From positions 124,001 to 188,000 of the forward strand of contig JAITMD010000019.1 in the NCBI GenBank assembly GCA_031277535.1: 64,000 nt of DNA. The letters are read 5' to 3'. The notes below the pieces were generated by a model. It saw only the letters and a program-made list of their open reading frames with translations, was not told where the DNA came from and made no database searches. Origin of the DNA: Flavobacteriaceae bacterium. GTDB lineage: Bacteria > Bacteroidota > Bacteroidia > Flavobacteriales > Flavobacteriaceae. Below, piece by piece: positions 39,373 through 46,259 of the stretch (its first letter is position 1; each line of letters opens with the position of its first letter). Position numbers and translations under genes: made by a program.

Positions 39373-40095
39373 CTATTTGTCGTTGCGATAATCATCCATT
39401 ATTGAACGGAATAATTCTCCATTGGAAGGCGGGGTAAGAATCACTGCATTTATTTTTTTATTTGTAATACTTTCTAAAGATTCTGTAGTTTTCCCACCTG
39501 TAGAGATAATAGGAAAGTCAGGAAACTCTTTTTGAATATATTCAACTATTTTATTTGTATCTGTACCTCCTGTAATATTAAAACAAGAAACTCCAGCATC
39601 AATACGTGCTTTAAAATCAAAGTTTAATGTGGAAACACTTGATATAATTGGAATAGAAATATGCTTTTTAACTTGAATAATATCTTCATTTTTAAAAGGT
39701 TGATTAACTATAACAGCTGCTGCTCCTAATTTTTCAGCTTTCTTAGCTATTGTAATTGCTACATCTCCTTGTGTAATTCCACCACCAATACCGCATATTA
39801 CTGGTTTATTTGAAAAATCAATTAATGTTTTAATAATACTTTGTGATGGAGCAAAAGGATAAACAGCCAATATAGCATCAGCATCATTATTTTCTATTAA
39901 AGCAATATCTGTAGAGAAAAGAATAGATTTTACCTTTGTGTTTTTTAATAATAGTCCTTTACAATATTTTGTAAGGTGATCAGGAGTTGGAAGTTTTACT
40001 GTTTTTATAGGTGTTTTTTTCCAAAAGAATAAAAGGTCTAATAAGCTTTTTCTTTTGGTAGGATATGCCCATATAGAGGTTGATATTGATTTCAT
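39373..40095 (-). CDS. TIM-barrel protein (KDPG-aldolase/HisA-like fold)
   Basis: This 240-residue protein shows repeated beta-strand ends of a TIM barrel: ADAILAVYPFAPS, VICGIGGGITQGD, AAAVIVNQPF, IPIISSV, GVSCFNITGG and FPIISTGGKTTESL. GIGGG and the late STGGK loop look like phosphate-binding sites. No diagnostic lysine-bearing aldolase motif is clear, so the activity is not assigned. It is a single gene divergent from an AraC-type regulator. Confidence 0.6.
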   Translation of the reverse strand: MKSISTSIWAYPTKRKSLLDLLFFWKKTPIKTVKLPTPDHLTKYCKGLLLKNTKVKSILFSTDIALIENNDADAILAVYPFAPSQSIIKTLIDFSNKPVICGIGGGITQGDVAITIAKKAEKLGAAAVIVNQPFKNEDIIQVKKHISIPIISSVSTLNFDFKARIDAGVSCFNITGGTDTNKIVEYIQKEFPDFPIISTGGKTTESLESITNKKINAVILTPPSNGELFRSIMDDYRNDK

Positions 40096-40243
40096 CTTTA
40101 GATCATTTTAGAATTAATAAAGCAAAGATGATTAGTTTGCTTTTTCTAAATCGTTTCAGTGTAATTAAAGACTGTAGAATTGTAATCAAATAATAGTTTT
40201 TTGTAATGAGTTTTTACCCCTTATAGAACCATAAATAAATACT

Positions 40244-40251
40244 TATCTTTG
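40244..40251 (+). promoter_or_regulatory. -7 promoter box of the AraC gene at 40272
   Basis: TATCTTTG matches TAnnTTTG and ends 20 bases before the ATG. Confidence 0.5.
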
Positions 40252-40271
40252 AGAAACTAAAGAGTAAAATA

Positions 40272-41066
40272 ATGCATTTTCAAAAAATACTCCCTAATCC
40301 TTTATTGCAAGAGTATGTTCAATATTTTTGGGTATTGGAGGATTTTATGGAAAACAAAGAAGTAAAGAATTTTAAGATTCTTCCGGATGGAATACCTGCT
40401 TTAATTTTTCAAGATACTCCGAATCATTTTATCAATAGCACTAATCTTAAGGTACCCAAATTATATGTGTATGGCCAATTTACTCAGTATACAGATCAAA
40501 GGGTAGAAGGAGGATTTAGAATTATAGGTGCTTATTTGACACCTGCATCTTTAAAAACATTATTTCATATTGATGCTTTTGAGTTGAGTAATCAGAATAT
40601 TCCTTTGGAAGACCTTGTCTCTAATTCTATACTAGAAGCTCTTGTTAATGCAATCTCTATTGAGGAAAAGCTTCAAATTATTTCTGCTTTTTTACTTCAA
40701 CGTATTCAGGAAGTTAAGTATACAAATCAAAAAGCACAATTTGCCTCAATTTTATTACAAAGAGGAAAAACATTAAAAGAAGTTCAACAAGAGATGAATA
40801 TGACAGAACGTTCATTGGAGCGTTTGACTAAACAACATATAGGGATGTCACCTAAAATGTTCTCACGGATTATGCGTTTTCAGCATAGTTTAGATTTATT
40901 GAGAAACATAGAGATAAAGAATTTTACAGATCTGGCTTATCGTCAAGAGTATTTCGATCAATCACATTTTATTAGAGAGTTTAAAGAATTTACAGGATAT
41001 AGTCCCAAACACTTTCTGTTGCGTTCAGAAGAAAGGTTAACTAATTTTCCAGAATGGAAAAAATAG
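40272..41066 (+). CDS. AraC-family transcriptional regulator (short effector domain type)
   Basis: This 264-residue protein opens with LQEYVQYFWVLEDF, the start of the N-terminal sensor domain common in Bacteroidota AraC proteins. The C-terminal AraC domain has LKEVQQEMNMTERSLERLTKQHIGMSPKMFSRIMRFQHSL and DLAYRQEYFDQSHFIREFKEFTGYSPKHF, the two helix-turn-helix motifs. Targets are unknown; the divergent TIM-barrel gene and the RidA gene downstream are candidates. Confidence 0.88.
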   Translation: MHFQKILPNPLLQEYVQYFWVLEDFMENKEVKNFKILPDGIPALIFQDTPNHFINSTNLKVPKLYVYGQFTQYTDQRVEGGFRIIGAYLTPASLKTLFHIDAFELSNQNIPLEDLVSNSILEALVNAISIEEKLQIISAFLLQRIQEVKYTNQKAQFASILLQRGKTLKEVQQEMNMTERSLERLTKQHIGMSPKMFSRIMRFQHSLDLLRNIEIKNFTDLAYRQEYFDQSHFIREFKEFTGYSPKHFLLRSEERLTNFPEWKK

Positions 41067-41127
41067 TATGTGTTGTTGTTATTTTTTGGTTGTCGGTTTT
41101 GTACAATTTTAGATTATGAATGGCCTG

Positions 41128-41135
41128 TAATTTTG
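41128..41135 (+). promoter_or_regulatory. -7 promoter box of the RidA gene
   Basis: TAATTTTG matches TAnnTTTG and ends 20 bases before the ATG at 41156. It lies inside the longer open frame that starts at 41120, so that start can be dismissed. Confidence 0.5.
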
Positions 41136-41155
41136 TTGTAGTAAAAAATAATACC

Positions 41156-41557
41156 ATGAAAAATATTCAACAAGTACTAAGAACAACACCAACAATAGTA
41201 GCGAGGCCTGTAGGGAATTATTCACATATAACGATTGTCCCAAAAAATGCGACGATCTATACTTTTTCTGGACAAATAGGTTTGGATCAAGAAGGAAATA
41301 TTCCAAGTGATTTTAATGCACAAGTAAATCATACTTTTAATAATATCTCTCAACTTTTGATTAGTCAAGAATTATCAGAAGAAGAGGTAATTAAAGTCAA
41401 TATATGGGCTACCAAGCTAATTGATTGGGAATATTTTGATCAGGTATGGAAAACGTTTTTTAAGAGTGGAAATCCCTCTATGACTATTGCATATATTACA
41501 GCTTTAGGACTTCCGGAAATTGATTTAGAAATAGAGATATGGGCAGCAAAAGTATAA
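41156..41557 (+). CDS. RidA/YjgF-family protein
   Basis: This 133-residue protein belongs to the RidA family, enamine/imine deaminases that detoxify reactive intermediates of amino-acid metabolism. RPVGNYSHITIVPK, TFSGQIGLDQEGNIP and NHTFNNISQLL fit the N-terminal half. The C-terminal PSMTIAYITALGLPEIDLEIEIWA matches the closing strands; the usual catalytic arginine in R..V.V..LP is replaced by YITALGLP, so this may be a Rid-like member without deaminase activity. It is the last ordinary chromosomal gene before the accessory patch. Confidence 0.85.
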   Translation: MKNIQQVLRTTPTIVARPVGNYSHITIVPKNATIYTFSGQIGLDQEGNIPSDFNAQVNHTFNNISQLLISQELSEEEVIKVNIWATKLIDWEYFDQVWKTFFKSGNPSMTIAYITALGLPEIDLEIEIWAAKV

Positions 41558-41578
41558 TTAGAAGAACAGTAAGTTGTA

Positions 41579-42660
41579 CAATGTTAGCTGTAGTGCCAAT
41601 TGCTTTATTTTTGATTTTTCAATATTGCTGTAATTGCATCAGAAATTTCAAAAATTTTACCTTGATAATTATTGCTCAAAAGTATTATGTCAAATTTATT
41701 TTCTAAATCTGAAATCATAATTGCTTCATAATTTCCGCCTCTTCCATCGTGCATATGTTCAATTAATTGCTTATTTCTAAATTTAGTTTCTCCTAATGCA
41801 GATTGTGAATCTTCTTGAAAATGTTGACCTAATTTGTACAATGATTTTTGGTTTATTATTTTATTCGAATGAAGCTGGTTCAAAAATTTCAACAAATCTG
41901 TTGTTGTAATGAAAGTTCCACCAACTAAAAAATCAGGTTTGTCTTCAATTAATTTATCATTAAATCCTTTTGCAATATTTTCATCATTTTCAATTGGCGT
42001 AATTTCTGCCGAACTCATTTTGTAAGGCTTGAAAATGTATTTATCTACATAGTCTTTGTATTTTTCTCCAGTTATTTTTTCAATAATGGCAAGTCGTAAG
42101 AAAAAATTATTATTGTTGTAATCGTATTTTGTTCCTGGTTCAAAATCAAGAGTATCAATTAATTTTAAATCTTCAAAAATATCTTTATTGCTTTTTATTT
42201 TTTTCCAATTTACATCAGGAATTCCGCTTGTATATTGAAGTAAATCTTTTATAGTTACTTTATTTGACCATTTCGGTAATTCGGGAAAAAATTTAGAAAT
42301 CTTGTCATTTAATTTTAGCTTTCCTTTTTCTTTCAATTGCAATAAAGCAATAGCACTAAATTCCTTTGTAATAGAGCCAATATTGAATTTATAATCATTG
42401 GTCAGTTTGGTTGTTTTACTTGCATTTGCATAACCAAAAGAAGCGTTATAAATTATTTCATTATTTTTTGATACGAGTACATCTCCATTAAACATTCCAT
42501 TTTCGTTTGACCATTTCATTAATGAATCAATCTTATTTGAAATATTTGTTTGAGCTGATACGAAATGTGTGAAGAATAATAGAATTATGAAAGTCGAAAA
42601 GGATAATTTTTTATGGTTCATTATTTATGGACTTTTTTTATGGCATTACAACTAACATTG
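41579..42660. mobile_element. Serine hydrolase gene bracketed by 20-bp inverted repeats
   Basis: CAATGTTAGCTGTAGTGCCA at 41579-41598 and TGGCATTACAACTAACATTG at 42641-42660 are inverted copies, 18 of 20 bases matching. They enclose one gene and little else, so the unit looks like a mobile gene cassette. It sits beside a truncated tyrosine recombinase. No transposase lies inside, and I cannot say which enzyme would move it. Confidence 0.5.
41605..42621 (-). CDS. Exported serine hydrolase, beta-lactamase/class C-like
   Basis: This 338-residue protein has a signal peptide (about residues 1-23, ending FVSAQT) and the beta-lactamase fold of penicillin-binding-like hydrolases. NIGSITKEFSAIALLQL contains the SxxK nucleophile motif, KYDYNNNNFFLRL the YxN motif, and HMHDGRGGNYEA the region of the third motif (HxG-like). 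Such enzymes include esterases and D-aminopeptidases; true beta-lactamase activity is not implied. The gene is AT-rich and lies between 20-bp inverted repeats, which suggests it was acquired. Confidence 0.85.
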   Translation of the reverse strand: MNHKKLSFSTFIILLFFTHFVSAQTNISNKIDSLMKWSNENGMFNGDVLVSKNNEIIYNASFGYANASKTTKLTNDYKFNIGSITKEFSAIALLQLKEKGKLKLNDKISKFFPELPKWSNKVTIKDLLQYTSGIPDVNWKKIKSNKDIFEDLKLIDTLDFEPGTKYDYNNNNFFLRLAIIEKITGEKYKDYVDKYIFKPYKMSSAEITPIENDENIAKGFNDKLIEDKPDFLVGGTFITTTDLLKFLNQLHSNKIINQKSLYKLGQHFQEDSQSALGETKFRNKQLIEHMHDGRGGNYEAIMISDLENKFDIILLSNNYQGKIFEISDAITAILKNQK

Positions 42661-42826
42661 TTGTTTCACGAAATAAAACACGGTGTAGTTTCGTAAAATA
42701 ACAATCTATATGAGCATTTCGTAAAATCTGTTACTAATATAATTACTTTTTTGTAAATTAGATACTTAGTAATTTTTTTTTTTGTGGATAGCGAAACAAA
42801 ATAGGTTAAATTAGATTTATTTAAGT

Positions 42827-42955
42827 ATGGATAGCGAAACAATATTAAAAATCTTACACAACAGATTGCAAGTGCAACGCTATGCCAATAATACCATAAA
42901 ATCGTATTGTGGTTATGCACAAATATTCTTAGAGTATATGAGTAAAAGTACATAA
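42827..42955 (+). pseudogene. N-terminal stump of a tyrosine recombinase
   Basis: A 42-codon frame encodes a fragment that reads DSETILKILHNRLQVQRYAN followed by NTIKSYCGYAQIFLEYM. That is the SAM-like N-terminal domain of XerC/XerD- or integron-type recombinases (ALT..RY...TI..Y pattern). The frame stops after SKST and no catalytic domain follows, so it is a remnant. It lies between the repeat-bracketed hydrolase and the prophage. Confidence 0.65.
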
Positions 42956-43148
42956 TAAAGCATCAGTCTTTCTCGTTAATCTCATTTTTACGAAAAATCA
43001 CATAAAATATATAAATAGATGAATTTATAAAATAAAATAAAAACCACTTGGAAAAGATAAAAAAAGTACTTCAAAGCCAATGAATTCTTTTGAATGATAA
43101 AAAATCAATATTTCAACAAAATAAGGAAATAATATGTGTTTAAAAGAA

Positions 43149-43188
43149 AAAAGCCTAACTATTTTAAAATCAATAGTTAGGCTTTTTT
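43149..43188. terminator. Terminator next to the prophage left end
   Basis: AAAAGCCTAACTATT and AATAGTTAGGCTTTT pair around an 8-nt loop with a T run. Two bases separate it from the putative attL. Read on the minus strand it would lie just downstream of a tRNA/tmRNA 3' end, as expected of that gene's own terminator. Confidence 0.82.
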
Positions 43189-43190
43189 AG

Positions 43191-43204
43191 TGGTGGAGTC
43201 GCCG
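43191..43204 (-). other. Probable attL: 3' end of a tRNA or tmRNA
   Basis: Read on the minus strand the 14 bases are CGGCGACTCCACCA, which looks like the end of an acceptor stem plus discriminator and CCA. They sit directly before a terminator of that strand, but to their right the rest of the RNA is replaced by prophage sequence. This is what remains at one end when a phage integrates into a tRNA or tmRNA 3' end. The target RNA is not identified here and attR is outside the window. Confidence 0.5.
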
Positions 43205-43342
43205 ACAGCACTATGTTGGTTTTGATTGATATTTTTTGAGATAATTGTATTGGTGTTATTTTGTTATATATCAGTTATTTATTGGTTGTTATTGTTGTTT
43301 GTGTTTTATCATTTGTTATCGTTTATTCTTGTTTAGTTTTGT

Positions 43343-43378
43343 AAAACTGTACAAAAACTGTACAAATAATTATCTTTG
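43343..43378 (+). promoter_or_regulatory. Integrase promoter with tandem AAAACTGTACA
   Basis: TATCTTTG at 43371-43378 matches TAnnTTTG, 24 bases before the integrase ATG. Immediately upstream AAAACTGTACA occurs twice in tandem (43343-43353 and 43354-43364), containing the palindrome TGTACA. The repeat covers the -33 region and is a likely regulator or arm-type site. Confidence 0.5.
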
Positions 43379-43402
43379 TAATATCATTCAAAATATTTAG
43401 AT

Positions 43403-44689
43403 ATGGCTACGGTTAGATTTCTGTTTCGTACAACAAAAGATAAGGCAAAGATAAAAATTCGTTTCTTTTATAGAAATAATGGTAGTGATTATCAGTTAGA
43501 AACAAATATAAATCTTGTTGTTACTCGTGAGTATTGGGAGAAGTACCATAATGCTACTCGTATAAAAGATATTACTTTTAGGAATATGCAGAATGATGTG
43601 CATGTAGAGTTGAATGCTATTGAAAATTTTGTGCTGGAGAAGGCTGGGGGTAAAGAAGCCTCTTTTTATGATAAGAATTGGTTGAACCAGGCTATAGATC
43701 AGTTTTATAATCCGGATATTGTAAGTAGTGAGGATGGATCAGTTGTTGAAAAAATATCTGAGGTGTTGTTGGATTGGTTTGATATTTATAAGGAAGATAA
43801 AAAGAGAACAGCATCTAATGCTACAATACGTAAGGTAAATGTGGTAAAGCAGCTTGTAAATAGATTTCAGAAAGAGAAGAGAAAGAAACTATTGGTGAAG
43901 GATGTTGATGTGAAATTTTGTAATGCTTTTGAGGAGTATTGCTACAATAATGGGTATTCGACTAATACTATATCTCGTACAATAGTATTTGTGAAGACGA
44001 TATGTAATTATGCCAAAGCGAATGGGGTAATGGTTAGTCAAACTTTTGACCTTGTTAAGACTAAACGTGAAAAAGTAAAGAGTATTTATTTGAATGAAAT
44101 GGATATTTTGAAGATCGAGAAATTGGATAATTTATCTGAGACATTGGATAATGCTCGTGATTGGTTGTTGGTATCGTGTTATACAGGTCAGAGGGTATCT
44201 GATTTTATGCGTTTTGAGAAAGACATGATAAAGTATCATAAGAATAAGAAAGGCGATTTAAAAGCGATTCTTGAGTTTATGCAGCAAAAAACAAGTAAAC
44301 AGATGAGTATTCCATTATCGTCTAAGGTTCTTGATATTTTGGATAAAAGAGATGGTGAATTTCCGCGTTCAATATCAGATCAGAAGTATAATGATTATAT
44401 TAAAATGGTATGTGAGAAGGCTAAAATAAATGAAAGGGTAGAGGGAACTAAGAAAGAAGAGGTAGGTAAAGATAGTGGTGTGTGGAGAAATAAGAAAGGT
44501 ATTTTTAAAAAATGGGAACTTGTTAGCTCCCATATTGGTAGACGTTCCTTTGCAACTAATAATTATGGAAAAATACCTACTGTTTTTTTAATGAATATGA
44601 CAGGTCATGGTACAGAAAAAATGTTTTTGACCTATATAGGTAAAGGCTCCAATGATATTGCAATGGAGCTTAGTGAGTATTTTGATTAA
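43403..44689 (+). CDS. Phage integrase, tyrosine recombinase
   Basis: This 428-residue protein is a Bacteroidota-type tyrosine recombinase that inserts and excises the prophage. An N-terminal arm-binding domain (about 1-100) is followed by a SAM-like core-binding domain (about 125-220). The catalytic domain has CYTGQRVSDFMRFEKDMI (first Arg, near residue 259), SSHIGRRSFATNNYG (HxxR, near 378) and MTGHGTEKMFLTYIG (second His and nucleophile Tyr, near 411). All catalytic residues are present. It is the first gene inside the prophage, next to attL. Confidence 0.93.
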   Translation: MATVRFLFRTTKDKAKIKIRFFYRNNGSDYQLETNINLVVTREYWEKYHNATRIKDITFRNMQNDVHVELNAIENFVLEKAGGKEASFYDKNWLNQAIDQFYNPDIVSSEDGSVVEKISEVLLDWFDIYKEDKKRTASNATIRKVNVVKQLVNRFQKEKRKKLLVKDVDVKFCNAFEEYCYNNGYSTNTISRTIVFVKTICNYAKANGVMVSQTFDLVKTKREKVKSIYLNEMDILKIEKLDNLSETLDNARDWLLVSCYTGQRVSDFMRFEKDMIKYHKNKKGDLKAILEFMQQKTSKQMSIPLSSKVLDILDKRDGEFPRSISDQKYNDYIKMVCEKAKINERVEGTKKEEVGKDSGVWRNKKGIFKKWELVSSHIGRRSFATNNYGKIPTVFLMNMTGHGTEKMFLTYIGKGSNDIAMELSEYFD

Positions 44690-44690
44690 A

Positions 44691-44722
44691 TAATAAAATA
44701 CATACTATATGTATTTTATTAT
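44691..44722. terminator. Terminator between integrase and HTH genes
   Basis: TAATAAAATACATA pairs with TATGTATTTTATTA around a very short loop. The convergent integrase and HTH genes both end in or beside it. Confidence 0.65.
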
Positions 44723-44907
44723 TTTGTCTTATAGTAAACATATAGCATTGATTTTATCCAAGGAGGTAAATCGTCAGCAGATGGTTTTGTAAGATTTTTA
44801 ACATTAGATTCACTTAACCCTGTTATATCAGCTATATCTGCGTTAGTTAATTTTAAATCCTTTTTCATAGCTTTAAAATCATCATGGGTGTATTTATTTT
44901 TTATCAT
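44719..44907 (-). CDS. Small helix-turn-helix protein
   Basis: The 62-residue protein contains DLKLTNADIADITGLSESNVKN, a clean XRE/Cro-like helix-turn-helix (TNADIADITGLSESNV), with a short C-terminal WIKSMLYVYYKTK. It probably binds phage DNA as a Cro- or Cox-like regulator. Its upstream region carries the ATGTCAC half-site also seen at the early promoter, suggesting shared control with the S24 repressor. Confidence 0.78.
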   Translation of the reverse strand: MIKNKYTHDDFKAMKKDLKLTNADIADITGLSESNVKNLTKPSADDLPPWIKSMLYVYYKTK

Positions 44908-44934
44908 GAATGTGTTTTATTAAAAATATTTTTT

Positions 44935-44942
44935 TATATTTG
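44935..44942 (+). promoter_or_regulatory. -7 promoter box facing a gene-free interval
   Basis: TATATTTG is followed one base later by ATGTCAC (44944-44950). The early promoter at 48376 has the same box with TCATGTCA after it. No coding gene lies downstream on this strand before the terminator at 45091; the box would drive a short RNA. Confidence 0.45.
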
Positions 44943-44947
44943 AATGT

Positions 44948-45124
44948 CACTAAGGAATTAAAGTAAAAATAAAATATTAAAAACCTTACAAAAGGTCTTT
45001 AAAAAATCAAATCTAAAACAATAAATTATTTTAGTTTATTGTTTTTCTAATCGCACCAGGTGACATTTTAATCATACCATAAAGGAATTGAAAAGCAACT
45101 ATAACTAAATTATAGTTGCTTTTT
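44948..45124 (+). ncRNA. Candidate phage-encoded small RNA (about 175 nt)
   Basis: The interval runs from a TATATTTG promoter to an intrinsic terminator with no open frame. The predicted 5' end GTCAC can pair with GTGAC at 45060-45064. Inside are TAAGG/CCTTA and ACAATAAA/TTTATTGT pairings. It is conjectural: no family is recognised and the promoter -33 element is weak. If real, its start overlaps a repressor-type half-site, so it would be made when the prophage is induced. Confidence 0.3.
45091..45124. terminator. Bidirectional terminator
   Basis: AAAAGCAACTATAA and TTATAGTTGCTTTT pair around a 6-nt loop, followed by T and preceded by A runs. It serves the minus-strand gene ending at 45128 and any transcript from 44935. 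Confidence 0.85.
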
Positions 45125-45127
45125 GTT

Positions 45128-45742
45128 TTAAGATACTGAATATAAATATATATCAGTTTCATATTTTCTTTCTGTATGAAACTCTCGATAGTCTATTTCT
45201 ATAATATATTTTCCACTACCTAACAAAGTTGCCTTCATGATTACAGGAAACAATTCGTCTCCTTCGCAACTTCCTGACTCTATCCATATTATATTAGAAA
45301 GAGTCTCTTCAATATAAGATTCTTTGTTTAAGAATCTTTTAAATAGATTATGAATTTCTGTATCACTTAATGAAATTGGGTCAGAAGCTATGCCATGAGA
45401 GTATTCATGCCTTGAAAAAGAAGCTTCTCTTCTCATTACAATATCATAGAAACTTGACTCAAAGAATTTTATCTCTTCTAGTTCTTCTCTAAACTTAGAA
45501 ATTTTAAGTTTATATGCATCATATCGATCAGTTATATATTTTTCTATATCTTCTGACAAGTCTTGGACATCAATTTCTTCTGTATATGAATGTTGCATCC
45601 AGGTATTTTTAGAATACAAGTATTCTTTTTCGAATACTTCTCTTAGTATAGACTCTTTATTTTCGTCAACATATAAGAATAATGTATTAGATACATTTAA
45701 TATGTAATTTGAATTTTTTGTAGAAGTTGCTTCTATTTTCAT
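45128..45742 (-). CDS. Unrecognised prophage cargo protein, 204 residues
   Basis: I do not recognise this protein. It is acidic, mixed alpha/beta and has no signal peptide or membrane segment. A helical middle (about 60-110, KISKFREELEEIKFFESSFY) is followed by a strand-rich C-terminus ending in YREFHTERKYETDIYLYSVS. It is very AT-rich and lies in the leftward block between the HTH and repressor genes, where lysogenic conversion genes usually sit. A role in phage defence or exclusion is possible by position only. Confidence 0.7.
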   Translation of the reverse strand: MKIEATSTKNSNYILNVSNTLFLYVDENKESILREVFEKEYLYSKNTWMQHSYTEEIDVQDLSEDIEKYITDRYDAYKLKISKFREELEEIKFFESSFYDIVMRREASFSRHEYSHGIASDPISLSDTEIHNLFKRFLNKESYIEETLSNIIWIESGSCEGDELFPVIMKATLLGSGKYIIEIDYREFHTERKYETDIYLYSVS

Positions 45743-45827
45743 TTTAATAATTATTTAAAAGTTAAAAATTCCTATATGGTGTGATTAAAAATTAAGCAGT
45801 TTATGGACTTGCTTAGGTCTTCGTGTT

Positions 45828-46088
45828 TTATGCAGGATTATTTATTTGTTCTAATTCTGTATCAAAATCTTCGCAATCAATCCAGTGATCTTTGAAAGAT
45901 GCTGTATAAGACTCAGGTTTTTCTCCTTCATAAAAACCTTTTAAATCAGATTCTTCCCAATTATCCCAAGCCCATTTAATGTTTTCATTTACATGTGCTG
46001 CTAATGTATTATCATTTGCATGTGAACAAAAATTTAAAGCTTCTTTTAATTCTGTTCTAAGTTCATTTACTGTTTTCATAATTCTCAT
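45828..46088 (-). CDS. Unrecognised small acidic protein, 86 residues
   Basis: The protein is acidic and predicted mostly helical, with three tryptophans in IKWAWDNWEESDLKGFY and a C-terminal DHWIDCEDFDTELEQI. No family is recognised. The start may be the methionine three residues in, at 46079. Upstream lie four AGTACT sites in two spaced pairs (46139-46189), so the gene may have its own regulated promoter. Its size and acidity recall phage anti-restriction or DNA-mimic proteins, but this is speculation. Confidence 0.65.
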   Translation of the reverse strand: MRIMKTVNELRTELKEALNFCSHANDNTLAAHVNENIKWAWDNWEESDLKGFYEGEKPESYTASFKDHWIDCEDFDTELEQINNPA

Positions 46089-46138
46089 TATTTAGTTTTA
46101 TTTATGAATCGACTATCGTTTCATTTCTATAGTGTAAA

Positions 46139-46189
46139 AGTACTACATTTAGTACTAACTACCAAATAAAAAGTACTTTATTTAGTACT
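46139..46189. promoter_or_regulatory. Four AGTACT sites in two N6-spaced pairs
   Basis: AGTACT occurs at 46139-46144, 46151-46156, 46172-46177 and 46184-46189. Each pair is separated by six bases (ACATTT, TTATTT), and the second pair is the centre of a larger inverted repeat with AATAAAA arms. The arrangement looks like a tandem operator upstream of the 86-residue cargo gene. Confidence 0.55.
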
Positions 46190-46259
46190 TTTTATTTAAA
46201 AAAAATGGTTACATAGCTTTGAAGCTTGCAACCATAAGGGATTGTGTATTAAAAATATT

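Larger units (their letters stand above)
42622..43402. other. Gene-poor stretch with a recombinase stump, terminator and attL
   Basis: About 780 bases without an intact gene. In order it holds the right inverted repeat (42641-42660), two copies of TGGATAGCGAAACAA (42785-42799 and 42828-42842), a recombinase fragment (42827-42955), a terminator (43149-43188), the probable attL core (43191-43204) and the integrase promoter (43343-43378). Confidence 0.7.

Noticed and set aside
41605..42621. The serine hydrolase as a resistance beta-lactamase
   Set aside because: It has the SxxK and YxN pattern of the broad superfamily, but nothing specific for class A, C or D resistance enzymes.
46139..46189. 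AGTACT sites as insertion-sequence ends
   Set aside because: No transposase or target duplication nearby; the repeats are short and regularly spaced as in an operator.
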